Shown: positions 26,190 through 34,578 of the stretch, in pieces
Layout: each line of letters begins with the position of its first letter
Numbering within the stretch: the first letter of the stretch is position 1
Origin: Marinobacter sp. LA51
GTDB taxonomy: Bacteria > Pseudomonadota > Gammaproteobacteria > Pseudomonadales > Oleiphilaceae
Length of the DNA stretch: 64,000 bases
Assembly: GCF_030297175.1 (NCBI RefSeq)
Contig: NZ_AP028070.1
Span: 3,100,001 to 3,164,000 of the forward strand
Reading direction: 5' to 3'
Position numbers and translations under genes: made by a program
Notes under the pieces: model-generated
Seen by the model: only the letters and a program-made list of their open reading frames with translations
Told to the model about the DNA's origin: nothing
Databases searched by the model: none

Positions 26190-26945
26190 ATGAAAAAACT
26201 GATTGTTGCAGCAAGTTGCGCACTGGCCATGGCGGCCGGAGCCGTCCAGGCCAAAGACTGGAAGGAAATCCGCATTGCCTTTGACGTGCCTTACGAGCCG
26301 TTTGAGTACAAAGACGAAAATGGCGAGCTGACCGGCTTCGAAGTTGAGCTGGCCGAAGCCATGTGTGCCGAGATGAAAGCGGACTGCGAATTCGTTATTC
26401 AATCCTGGGACGGCATGATTCCTGGCCTGCTGGCTCGCAAATTCGACGCCATCATGTCTTCCATGTCCATCACTCCGGAGCGCGCCGAGCGCGTACTGTT
26501 CTCCGAGCCGTACTACAACACCCCGGGTGGCTGGTTCGCGCCTGAAGCCTTTAACACCGACGTCACCGACATGGACGCCATGAAGGGCAAGGTAGTCGGC
26601 GTTCAGCGTGGCACCACCATGGACACCTTCGTTACCGAGAACATGGGCGGAATCGTAACCATCAAGCGTTACACCACTGCCGACGACATGGTTCTGGACC
26701 TCGAAGGCCAGCGCCTGGACGTGGTTTTTGTTGATTACCCGGTAGGCGAGCAGACCGTACTGAGCAAAGACGGCTTCAAAGAAGTTGGCGAGCCGGTCAA
26801 GCTGGGTGAAGGCGTAGGTGTTGCCATGCGTCAGCGTGACAAGGACCTGGCTGGTAAAGTGAACGCTACCCTGAAGAAACTGAAGAATGATGGCACCTAC
26901 GACACCATCATGCAGAAGTACTTCAACTACGACATCAAGATGTAA
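26190..26945 (+). CDS. aotJ: Polar amino-acid ABC transporter substrate-binding protein (arginine/ornithine type)
   Basis: A 251-residue periplasmic receptor with a signal peptide (residues about 1-21, ending AVQA). The SBP_bac_3 fold is recognised by IRIAFDVPYEPFEYKDENGE, LTGFEVELAEAMCAEM and the ligand-site stretch FDAIMSSMSITPERAERV. GGAGAAGT precedes the ATG. It lies 85 bp after aotP. A stable hairpin follows the stop codon, which would favour higher abundance of this protein than of the permeases. Specificity for arginine, ornithine or lysine cannot be read from sequence; the ast genes nearby favour arginine or ornithine. Confidence 0.9.
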   Translation: MKKLIVAASCALAMAAGAVQAKDWKEIRIAFDVPYEPFEYKDENGELTGFEVELAEAMCAEMKADCEFVIQSWDGMIPGLLARKFDAIMSSMSITPERAERVLFSEPYYNTPGGWFAPEAFNTDVTDMDAMKGKVVGVQRGTTMDTFVTENMGGIVTIKRYTTADDMVLDLEGQRLDVVFVDYPVGEQTVLSKDGFKEVGEPVKLGEGVGVAMRQRDKDLAGKVNATLKKLKNDGTYDTIMQKYFNYDIKM

Positions 26946-26950
26946 ACCGC

Positions 26951-26975
26951 AGGGGTGGCCTCACCGGCCACCCCT
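26951..26975 (+). terminator. Hairpin between aotJ and aotQ (stabiliser or partial terminator)
   Basis: AGGGGTGGCC (26951-26960) pairs perfectly with GGCCACCCCT (26966-26975) around a 5-nt loop, 5 bp after the aotJ stop. No T-tract follows, so it more likely protects the upstream mRNA end than ends transcription. Confidence 0.6.
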
Positions 26976-26992
26976 GACTACCGGACGTTTCC

Positions 26993-27697
26993 ATGCTCGA
27001 TCTGAAAGGCTATGGCCCGGCACTACTGGACGGGGCAATCGTTACCATTGAATTGGCCTTCCTCTCGCTGGCCCTGGCAGTCACACTCGGACTGATTGGT
27101 GCCTCCTCCAAGCTGTCCAGCAACCGTGTCGCCAAAGGCGCCGCTACGGCCTATACCACGCTGATTCGCGGTGTGCCAGATCTGGTCATGATGCTGCTGT
27201 TTTACTACGGCGGACAGGTGGCCGTTAACAATATCTCGGACCTGCTCTGGGAAGCCTACGAAGTCGACTTTTTCTTTCAGTTCGATCCGTTTATTTCTGG
27301 TGTTGTCACCATCGGACTGATTTTCGGTGCCTACATGACCGAAACCTTTCGCGGTGCCTTTCTGGCGGTTGAAACCGGGCAGATTGAGGCCGCGCGCGCC
27401 TACGGGTTCACCCGCTGGCACACCTTCCGGCGCATCATCTTTCCGCAGATGCTTCGCCATGCCCTGCCAGGCCTCGGTAATAACTGGCAGGTGCTGCTAA
27501 AAACCACGGCGCTGGTGTCCATCATCGGCCTGACCGATATGGTTCGGGTGGCCGAGGAAGCGGCCAAGGCCGAACGCATGCCGTTCCACTTTTTCATTCC
27601 GGTGGCATTCGTGTATCTGGCGCTGACAGCCGGTTCCGAGCTGTTCATCAAATGGCTCAACAAGCGCGCCAATGTCGGCGTGGTTCAGGGGGGATAA
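26993..27697 (+). CDS. aotQ: Amino-acid ABC transporter permease (AotQ/HisQ type)
   Basis: A 234-residue inner-membrane permease with about five helices (LLDGAIVTIELAFLSLALAV; later VVTIGLIFGAYMTETFRGAFL). The cytoplasmic EAA loop reads EAARAYGFTRWHTFRRIIFPQM, which contacts the ATPase. It begins 48 bp after aotJ and ends 3 bp before aotM, which implies co-expression of the two permeases as a heterodimer. Product class is certain; substrate is inferred from neighbours. Confidence 0.92.
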   Translation: MLDLKGYGPALLDGAIVTIELAFLSLALAVTLGLIGASSKLSSNRVAKGAATAYTTLIRGVPDLVMMLLFYYGGQVAVNNISDLLWEAYEVDFFFQFDPFISGVVTIGLIFGAYMTETFRGAFLAVETGQIEAARAYGFTRWHTFRRIIFPQMLRHALPGLGNNWQVLLKTTALVSIIGLTDMVRVAEEAAKAERMPFHFFIPVAFVYLALTAGSELFIKWLNKRANVGVVQGG

Positions 27698-27700
27698 GAC

Positions 27701-28423
27701 ATGCCTGACTTTATCGCCCAATGGCTGAACCAGAACGAGATCTTTACCGCCATGACCATGGTGGAATACTGGAATGGTCTGGTTAGCACGGTTCAGCTGG
27801 TGTTCCTGTCGCTGGTAATCGGCCTTGTTTGCGCTGTGCCGCTGGCGATCATGCGCACCAGCCGCAACCCATTGGTTTCCTTGCCAGTATGGCTGTACAC
27901 CTATCTGTTCCGTGGCACGCCGCTGCTGATTCAGCTGTACATCATCTATTACGGCATCGCGCAGATTCCAGGTATTCAGGAAACCTTCTGGTGGGAGATT
28001 TTCCGGGAGCCGTTCTATCCTGCGCTGCTTGCGTTCACTTTGAACACGGCGGCCTACACCACGGAAATCATCCGCGGTGCGATTATGTCTACACCCCATG
28101 GGGAGATTGAAGCGGCCAAGGCCTATGGCATGAACTGGTTCATGCGCATGCGTCGGATCATCTTGCCGAGTGCCGCCCGGCGCGCGGTTCAGGCCTACTC
28201 GAACGAGGTCATCTTCATGCTGCACTCGAGCGCGATTGCCAGCGTGGTGACCATTGTCGATCTGACCGGTGCGGCCCGGAATATCTATTCCCGGTTCTAC
28301 GCGCCGTTCGATGCGTTCATCTTTGTAGCGCTGATCTACATGATGCTGACCTTTATTCTGGTGTTCGCGTTCCGCAAACTTGAGAACCATCTGTTGCGAC
28401 ATCAGCGTCCGATTAGCAACTGA
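27701..28423 (+). CDS. aotM: Amino-acid ABC transporter permease (AotM/HisM type)
   Basis: A 240-residue permease, partner of AotQ. It has TYLFRGTPLLIQLYIIYYG and the EAA loop EAAKAYGMNWFMRMRRIILP, both typical of HisM/AotM. GGGGGATAAGAC precedes its ATG. A structured intergenic element of about 110 bp and then astE follow. Confidence 0.92.
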   Translation: MPDFIAQWLNQNEIFTAMTMVEYWNGLVSTVQLVFLSLVIGLVCAVPLAIMRTSRNPLVSLPVWLYTYLFRGTPLLIQLYIIYYGIAQIPGIQETFWWEIFREPFYPALLAFTLNTAAYTTEIIRGAIMSTPHGEIEAAKAYGMNWFMRMRRIILPSAARRAVQAYSNEVIFMLHSSAIASVVTIVDLTGAARNIYSRFYAPFDAFIFVALIYMMLTFILVFAFRKLENHLLRHQRPISN

Positions 28424-28449
28424 CGTTTTGTCCTTTTGCTTTGGTGCCC

Positions 28450-28559
28450 GGGCAGGCAGGGTGTTGCCTCCCGGGAGCCGCTCGAGCCCATCCATGGGGC
28501 GCTTGAGTGAAGCCGTCCATGGCTTCACACACTCCCGGGAGGCAACACCCTGCCCGCCC
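28450..28559. repeat. Intergenic nested inverted-repeat element between aotM and astE
   Basis: Two 28-bp arms (28450-28477 and 28532-28559) are inverted copies with one mismatch; the inner 23 bp match perfectly. Each arm contains the palindrome CTCCCGGGAG. The 54-bp centre folds into two more hairpins: one around CTCGAG/CTTGAG with GCCCAT/ATGGGG (28481-28508), and GTGAAGCC/GGCTTCAC (28508-28529) around a 6-nt loop. The whole could form a cruciform or three-way-junction RNA. It fills most of the 159-bp gap and ends 23 bp before astE. It may be a REP-like or small mobile element, or a processing or attenuation structure. Confidence 0.8.
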
Positions 28560-28582
28560 CCAGATTTGTTTCGGGGATTCTA

Positions 28583-29617
28583 ATGACTGTTTACTCGGAT
28601 CTGTTTTCTGATTCGTTTGACTGGCTCAGTCACACCCTCAATAACGCCACGGCCGATGTGGCCGAAGTCCGCACCGAACTGCGGGATGGCACGGTCATTG
28701 TCCGTAGGGCTCTGGGCATTCTGGAGCTGACACCTGCCCCCGGCCAATCAAATCCTAACAATGAAACCCTGATAGTCTCCGCCGGCGTGCACGGCAACGA
28801 GACTGCACCTATTGAGGTGTTGAATGGCCTGGTCAGCGAGCTGCTGAACGGTGACTGGCAGCTGGCCTGTCCATTGTTGCTAATCCTGGGCAACCCGCCT
28901 GCCATGGTTAAAGGTGACCGGTTTCTGGATGCCAACATGAACCGACTGTTCCACGGAGCCCATCAAAAGCCCGAGTATCAGGGCCTGCCAGAAGCCGCGA
29001 GAGCACGACAGATTGAATCTCTATGTCGGGACTTTAAGGCCAGCCATTCCGGCCAGCTCTCACACTACGATCTGCACACGGCGATTCGGCCGTCCCAGCG
29101 GGAAAAGTTTGCGCTCTATCCGTTTGTGGAAGGTCGCGAGGTGCCGGCGCAGCAGTGTGAGTTTCTGTTAGAGGCTGAAGTCGAGACGCTGTTGCTGCAG
29201 CACAAATCGGGCACCACGTTTTCGTCGTTCTCGTCGTCTCAGCTGGGTGCCGAGAGTTTTACCGTGGAGCTGGGCAAGGTGCGTCCGTTCGGGCAGAACG
29301 ATCTGAGCCGGTTTACCGGCATCCGTGATGCGCTAAGGCGTCGGTTCCGGGGCGAACCTGCGCCGCAACCGGCGAGTGCGACGTTTGAACGGCTAACGGT
29401 GTTTGAGGTGGTGCACGAGATTCTGAATACCGGCCCGGGGTTCGTTTTTCATGTGCCGGATGACGTGGCGAATTTTACCGAGTACGCACCGGGCACCGTC
29501 ATATGGGAGGACGAATCCACCACCTACCGGGTTGGCGATCAGGCCGAGTCGATTGTATTTCCCAACAGAGACGTGCCTGTGGGCCAGCGAGCGGGCCTGC
29601 TGATCCGACCCCGGTAA
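28583..29617 (+). CDS. astE: Succinylglutamate desuccinylase AstE
   Basis: Zinc hydrolase of 344 residues that performs the last step of the arginine succinyltransferase pathway, N-succinylglutamate to succinate plus glutamate. Zinc ligands are in VSAGVHGNETAPIEVL (His and Glu) and YDLHTAIR (His); the catalytic Glu follows in FTVELGKVRPFG. It lies 160 bp after aotM in the same direction and belongs to the pathway encoded by the minus-strand ast genes at 34.6-40.9 kb, from which it is separated by an efflux system. Its TAA stop lies inside a hairpin. Confidence 0.94.
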   Translation: MTVYSDLFSDSFDWLSHTLNNATADVAEVRTELRDGTVIVRRALGILELTPAPGQSNPNNETLIVSAGVHGNETAPIEVLNGLVSELLNGDWQLACPLLLILGNPPAMVKGDRFLDANMNRLFHGAHQKPEYQGLPEAARARQIESLCRDFKASHSGQLSHYDLHTAIRPSQREKFALYPFVEGREVPAQQCEFLLEAEVETLLLQHKSGTTFSSFSSSQLGAESFTVELGKVRPFGQNDLSRFTGIRDALRRRFRGEPAPQPASATFERLTVFEVVHEILNTGPGFVFHVPDDVANFTEYAPGTVIWEDESTTYRVGDQAESIVFPNRDVPVGQRAGLLIRPR

Positions 29618-29629
29618 TCACTACCGGGG
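29609..29629. terminator. Terminator-like hairpin between convergent astE and RND gene
   Basis: CCCCGGTA (29609-29616) pairs perfectly with TACCGGGG (29622-29629) around a 5-nt loop that includes part of the astE stop region. There is no clear T-tract on either side, so it may be an mRNA end stabiliser or a weak bidirectional terminator. Confidence 0.45.
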
Positions 29630-29658
29630 CCGGGTCAAAATCCCAATTCAGCGCTGGC

Positions 29659-32600
29659 TCAGGCCGGCGCGTTCTCAGGCTCAGGCACCGGGGCCTTGAT
29701 CAGTTGCGTGCACACCGCCGGGATTACCAGCAGGGTTAAAACCGTGGAGGCCAGCAGCCCGGAGATAATGGCCCAGGCCATGGGTGGCCAAAGGGTTGAG
29801 CTGGAAAAAGCCAGCGGTAGCAACCCGGCTACGGTTGTGGCCGTGGTCAACAGGATCGGCCGGGTACGCTGTTCAACCGCTTTTCGCACCGCATCCCGAA
29901 TGCCCTCACCGGCCGCCAGTTGCCGGTCCATGACATCCAGCAGCACGATGGCGTTATTCACCACAATACCTACCAGCGCGATCACGCCCAGCAGCGACTG
30001 GAAGCCAAACGGCGAATTCGATAACACCAGTCCCGGAAAGATGCCCACCGTGGCCAGCGGCACCGTTAACAGTATGATGCCGACCCGGCGGAAGGAATTG
30101 AACTGCAACAGCAGGAAAAACAGCAGCAACAGCACGCCGATGGGGGCCGCTGTGAGCAACGCGCTGTTTGCGTCGCCGGAGCCTTCGGCATCGCCTCCCA
30201 GCGCAATGCGGGTGCCCTCCGGCAGCGGGTTTTCTTCCAGTGCCGCGTACATACTTTCCAGGGCTGCATTGAAGCCGTAACCAGCCTGCAGGTTGGCAGT
30301 GACCGTGTTCATCCGGACACCATCACGCAGATAACGCACCGCCGGCTCCCAGGTAGTTTCAACACTGGCCACCGCGGACAGCGGTACCGCATCACCGCGA
30401 TCGTTGTAGATGTTCACCGACAACAATCGTGACAGCGACAACGCGGTGCCCTCCCTCGATCTCAGAACCAGAGGAATCGGATCTTCTTCCTGCCGGTAGC
30501 GCTCGGCGACCACACCGAAACTCTGGCCATAGAGACTCTGGGCGACGTCTGCCCGGGTCAGGCCGTAACGGGCCGCCGTGGCATCATCAACGTTGATCGC
30601 AATGCTCGGTACGCCAATATCCAGATCGTGGCGGACATCCACTGTGCCTTCTGCCTGGCGCAAGATCCCGAAGATCTGCTCCACCGCCTCGCTCCGGATG
30701 ATATCGCTGGCGTGATAGACACGAACAGCAACCGGCGCCGCCCGGGGTGGCCCCTGCCCGAGAATGCCGACGCTGACGTCCAGTTCCGGCATTTCATCGT
30801 TCACATGGGCACGAACCCAGCGGATGATCTCGGTAGTGTCGGCCAGGGTTGGCGTCCGGATAACCAACCGTGCTCTGTTAGGCGCTTGCGGCGCACGCTG
30901 CAGGTTGTAATAGAAACTGGGGCCGGTGAAGCCAACAAACCGGTGCACTTCCACCGCTTTGGGCTGGGTGCGGATCATCCGCTCCAGGTCCGATGCGGCC
31001 TCTGCGGTGCGTTCCTGATCGGTGCCTTCTGGCATATACAGCTCCACAATCACCCGCGGTCGATCGGCATTCGGGAAGAACTGCTGGGCCATGAACGGTG
31101 TCATCGCCACACTGACGGACACCAGCAAAACACCGGCGGCAATCAGGCGGCCAGGATAGCGGGACACCAGGCTACCCAGGAATTGGGCCAGACCCACCAG
31201 GCGATCACTGCCAACGTTGCGGCGAGGCTTGAGGAAGCGGGCAGCCAGCAAGGGCACCGCGGAAATGGCGAGCAGGTAGCTGACTGACAGAGTCAGCATG
31301 ATCATCACCGGTACGCCCCGAGTAAAGTCGGCGGCACCGCCCTTGGATAACAGCAGGGGCGCGAAGGCCGCCAGGGTGGTTCCGGTGGAGGCGCCGAGTG
31401 GCCCGGCCAGCTCGCCAACGGCGGTGCGCAGGGAATCCAGTCGCCGCATGCCCTGGTCCAGATGACCCTGGATGTTTTCGACGATAACAATGGCGTTATC
31501 AATGAGAATACCCAGGGAGATGACCATGCCGATCACCGCAATCTGGTGCAGCACCCCGCCGCCGAGGTCGTACAGACCAATACTGATCAATGCCACCATC
31601 GGAAGAATCGACGCCACCAGCAGGCCCATGCGGATGCCCATACCGGTGAACACCACCGCGACAATAATCAGCACCGACAGCACCAGACTCCAGGCCAGGT
31701 TATCCAGGCGCTGCTCGACCTTGTCGGGCTGGAAGAACATCTCGCGAATCTCGTAAGGCTCGAACTCCCCACGAATGGCTTCCACCCGTTCCCGCACCCG
31801 TTCACCAAACCGGATGGCGTCGGTGGCGCCCTCCTCCATGATGAGGGAGACCAGTACTACCCGTTCGCCGTCGTACCAGGTCTCTGGCTGGCGAGGTTCC
31901 ACCGGCCCACGCCAGACATCGGCGGCAGCCGCCAGGGGCACCTGAGAGCCGTCCGGGAGTTCTATGGGCGTGGCGCGAATGGCCTCAATATCGGCAAATT
32001 CGCTGTTCGGCAGGATGGACAGCCGACGGCCGTCTGACACCACAAAACCGCCGGGAATGGTTTGATTGCGCCGGGCCAGGGTGTCCAATACCCGGGCTGG
32101 CGAGATACCCAGGCGAAACAGGGCAGCGTCATCCAGCGCCAGGGTAATCTGCTCATCGGCGTCGCCTTCAAGATCAATACGCGATACGCCCTGAATATCG
32201 GAAAGATTGCTTTTCAGGCGCTCGGCAACATCGGTCAATTCAGTAACCGAGGGGCCACCAGCCACCGCCAACACTATGGCCGGGATGTCGATCAGCCGGT
32301 CGTCCAGTTCCATCTGACCAACGTCGTCCGGGAAGTCATTCCTGGCCCGCTCCATGGCGAGCCGGACCCGATCCCAGGCCGGATCGGTATCGTAAATGGC
32401 GTCGTTCAGACGCAGCTTGACCAGGGCCACCCCGGTCCGTGCCGTGCCTTCGCTGAAGTCCACCTCTTCCACCTGGCGCAGCTCATCAACCAGGGGCTGG
32501 AGCACCAGGCGCTCTACCGCATCAGCACTGGCACCGGGATAGTTCACCGAGACCATGCCGGCCCGATAGGGAAACGACGGATCTTCCTGGCGCGGCATGG

Positions 32601-32685
32601 TGCTGTAGGCCGCGATCCCCAGCAAACACAGCATGGTGACCACCATGCCGAGCAGCCGGCGGCAATTCAGCAGTCGGCGAGTCAT
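29659..32685 (-). CDS. RND family efflux transporter permease
   Basis: A 1008-residue inner-membrane RND transporter (HAE1-like) driven by proton flow, with the tripartite partner just upstream. Two large periplasmic loops lie between helices 1-2 and 7-8. The helix-4 motif is GILIDNAIVIVENI: Asp396 is kept but the next residue is Asn397 instead of Asp. Helix 10 has VVNNAIVLLD, with Asn910 at the place of the usual proton-relay Lys. This pattern occurs in a divergent RND subgroup. The ATG overlaps the membrane-fusion stop by one base (TAATG). No outer-membrane channel gene is adjacent. Substrates unknown. Confidence 0.92.
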   Translation of the reverse strand: MTRRLLNCRRLLGMVVTMLCLLGIAAYSTMPRQEDPSFPYRAGMVSVNYPGASADAVERLVLQPLVDELRQVEEVDFSEGTARTGVALVKLRLNDAIYDTDPAWDRVRLAMERARNDFPDDVGQMELDDRLIDIPAIVLAVAGGPSVTELTDVAERLKSNLSDIQGVSRIDLEGDADEQITLALDDAALFRLGISPARVLDTLARRNQTIPGGFVVSDGRRLSILPNSEFADIEAIRATPIELPDGSQVPLAAAADVWRGPVEPRQPETWYDGERVVLVSLIMEEGATDAIRFGERVRERVEAIRGEFEPYEIREMFFQPDKVEQRLDNLAWSLVLSVLIIVAVVFTGMGIRMGLLVASILPMVALISIGLYDLGGGVLHQIAVIGMVISLGILIDNAIVIVENIQGHLDQGMRRLDSLRTAVGELAGPLGASTGTTLAAFAPLLLSKGGAADFTRGVPVMIMLTLSVSYLLAISAVPLLAARFLKPRRNVGSDRLVGLAQFLGSLVSRYPGRLIAAGVLLVSVSVAMTPFMAQQFFPNADRPRVIVELYMPEGTDQERTAEAASDLERMIRTQPKAVEVHRFVGFTGPSFYYNLQRAPQAPNRARLVIRTPTLADTTEIIRWVRAHVNDEMPELDVSVGILGQGPPRAAPVAVRVYHASDIIRSEAVEQIFGILRQAEGTVDVRHDLDIGVPSIAINVDDATAARYGLTRADVAQSLYGQSFGVVAERYRQEEDPIPLVLRSREGTALSLSRLLSVNIYNDRGDAVPLSAVASVETTWEPAVRYLRDGVRMNTVTANLQAGYGFNAALESMYAALEENPLPEGTRIALGGDAEGSGDANSALLTAAPIGVLLLLFFLLLQFNSFRRVGIILLTVPLATVGIFPGLVLSNSPFGFQSLLGVIALVGIVVNNAIVLLDVMDRQLAAGEGIRDAVRKAVEQRTRPILLTTATTVAGLLPLAFSSSTLWPPMAWAIISGLLASTVLTLLVIPAVCTQLIKAPVPEPENAPA

Positions 32686-33764
32686 TACCGCACCTCCACG
32701 GCGTCACCATCGGTGAGCCGGGTCATGCCCGCGTAGACCACCTGGTCACCGGGAGACAGCTCCTCGGCACGAACCACCACACGCTCGCCCACGATACGCT
32801 CGACGGTGACCGGAACGCGCCTGGCCTGGCCATCCCGCACCCGGAACACGCCCGTGCCCTCACCTGTGCGCACCACCGACAACAGAGGCACGGTAGTCGC
32901 TGACATCCGCACTGGTGTGATGCCCACTTCCACCGGCGCACCGGGCTTCAGTGAATCGACGGGCAGGCTCGCCAGAATCGGATGCAGTTCACCACGGACC
33001 GCACCGGCCTGGGCAATCTCTACCACCGAGCCGGTCTGGGGCGGACGAGAGCGGTCCTGCACTGACCAGATCGGCAGTTCCTGTTGCAGGGTCACGTGTT
33101 CCAGCAGGTAAGCCGGTACCCGGACTTCAACCTCACGACCGTCGGGAGAGGACAGCCGCATTACCGGTTGGCCGGCGGCAACAAATTCGTCCTGTTCCAC
33201 TAGTAAAGCTTCAACCCGGCCCGAGAACGGTGCTCTTAGAGTGCTTTCATCCAAAAGCTGAGTGGCCTCGGCCAAAGCCGCCTGAGCCGTGGCCACGCTG
33301 GCTCGCAGCGAATCCCGCCGAGCAGCAAGCTGTTCCAGACTTTGCTCCGATACCACGCCCCGCTCGTGCAATCGGCTGGACCGGTCCCATTCCCGCTTGG
33401 CCTGCTCAAACTGCGTTTTCAACTCATCCAGCTTGGCCCGCGCCGAATCCCGCGCCGGCGCCAGGGCCGGGTTATAGACCCGAGCCAGCACGTCACCGGC
33501 GCTGACGGTTTGGCCCAGCTCTACGGCACGTTCTTTCAACGTACCGCTGACCTGAAACGTCAAGGTTGCCCGCTGGGTCGCTCGCACGATGCCGGAGAAA
33601 CGCAGCGCCATGCCCTCAGTCTGACCGCCGGTCACGTCGGCAACGCGCACCGAGACGGTGGGCTCTGAAGTTTCGGCAGAGACATCACTGGCTTTACAAC
33701 CGGACAACGACACCGCGGCGGCAATGGCGATGACAGCGGCGAATGATGGGAGAAGTGGCTTCAT
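32685..33764 (-). CDS. RND efflux periplasmic adaptor (membrane fusion) lipoprotein
   Basis: A 359-residue HlyD/MFP-type adaptor. The N-terminus has a lipoprotein signal with lipobox LSGC (Cys near residue 22), so it is anchored to a membrane by lipid. It has the split lipoyl domain (LTFQVSGTLKERAVELGQTV and APFSGRVEALLVEQDEFVAAG), a coiled-coil hairpin between them (DSARAKLDELKTQFEQAKRE) and a beta-barrel region. I set the start at 33764 because AAGGA lies 7 bp upstream; an in-frame ATG lies at 33779. It is the first gene of the efflux unit and overlaps the permease gene by one base. Confidence 0.92.
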   Translation of the reverse strand: MKPLLPSFAAVIAIAAAVSLSGCKASDVSAETSEPTVSVRVADVTGGQTEGMALRFSGIVRATQRATLTFQVSGTLKERAVELGQTVSAGDVLARVYNPALAPARDSARAKLDELKTQFEQAKREWDRSSRLHERGVVSEQSLEQLAARRDSLRASVATAQAALAEATQLLDESTLRAPFSGRVEALLVEQDEFVAAGQPVMRLSSPDGREVEVRVPAYLLEHVTLQQELPIWSVQDRSRPPQTGSVVEIAQAGAVRGELHPILASLPVDSLKPGAPVEVGITPVRMSATTVPLLSVVRTGEGTGVFRVRDGQARRVPVTVERIVGERVVVRAEELSPGDQVVYAGMTRLTDGDAVEVR

Positions 33765-33836
33765 GATTTGTCCTTTCATCCATGCTCTGGTCGGTAACGG
33801 GCGTCCGTTCCATCGGAATCCCGAGACTATGATTAC

Positions 33837-33867
33837 GACATAATGTCACTCTTTGACATTTTGTCAA
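33837..33867 (-). promoter_or_regulatory. Paired palindromes and promoter of the efflux operon (candidate TetR operator)
   Basis: GACATAATGTC (33837-33847) and TTGACATTTTGTCAA (33853-33867) are perfect palindromes sharing the GACA/TGTC half-site. On the minus strand the second supplies a consensus -35 TTGACA, with CATTAT 16 bp downstream (4 of 6) as a -10 within the first palindrome. Binding here would block the efflux promoter. It sits between the adaptor gene and the divergent TetR gene. Confidence 0.65.
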
Positions 33868-33930
33868 TAATCAGGCCTTATTCACATTGAGGTATCATGC
33901 CAACGTCGTTGTAGCCATATGGAAGGTCAG

Positions 33931-34578
33931 ATGAGTGAACCGCTGAAAACACGCCGAGAACGAGAGCGCCAGGCTCGCTACGACGCCATCCTGGACGCGG
34001 CCGAACTGGTCTTTTCGGAAAAAGGCTACGAGCGCACGTCCATGGATGACATCGCGCGCACCGCCAGTCTGAGCCGGGCGCTGCTGTACGTCTATTTCAA
34101 GGATAAGGCCGCCATTCAGCGGGGCATCATGCTGCGGGCCGGGCAAAGCCTGGCAACCCGTTTCCAGGAGGCCCGGGATCGGGCCGACACCGGGCTGGCG
34201 CAGATTGCGGCCATGGGCGAGGCGTACTATGGGTTTTACCTGGATGAGCCGGATTACTTCTCAGCATTAACCACGGCGTCTACCGCCATGGCCGAGGCCG
34301 ATGAGAGTCAGACGGAAGAGATGCTGTGTTCGAAGTCCGATCTGATGGAGCTGATGATTGGCGCCATCCGCCTCGGGCTGGAGGACGGCACCATGAGCCG
34401 AGACCGGATTGCAGACCCGGTCCAGACCGCACTTTACCTTCGTGGCGCCCTCCATGGCGTCCTGTTGCTGTGTCAGTCAGAACTCAGCACCGGTTCCGGC
34501 AAACCGGACGAGAACGTTTCCGCCGATGCACTGATCCGGCACACCATGGAAATGCTGACGTCGTCGATCGCGCCCTAG
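33931..34578 (+). CDS. TetR/AcrR family transcriptional regulator
   Basis: A 215-residue regulator with an N-terminal TetR helix-turn-helix ([40 protein letters not shown]) and an all-helical ligand domain. Start at 33931 (MSEPLKTRR) is preferred because GGAAGG lies just upstream; an in-frame ATG at 33919 contains that site. It is divergent from the RND efflux genes and is the likely repressor. Its TAG stop shares the bases CTAG with the stop of the convergent astB gene. Confidence 0.92.
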   Translation: MSEPLKTRRERERQARYDAILDAAELVFSEKGYERTSMDDIARTASLSRALLYVYFKDKAAIQRGIMLRAGQSLATRFQEARDRADTGLAQIAAMGEAYYGFYLDEPDYFSALTTASTAMAEADESQTEEMLCSKSDLMELMIGAIRLGLEDGTMSRDRIADPVQTALYLRGALHGVLLLCQSELSTGSGKPDENVSADALIRHTMEMLTSSIAP

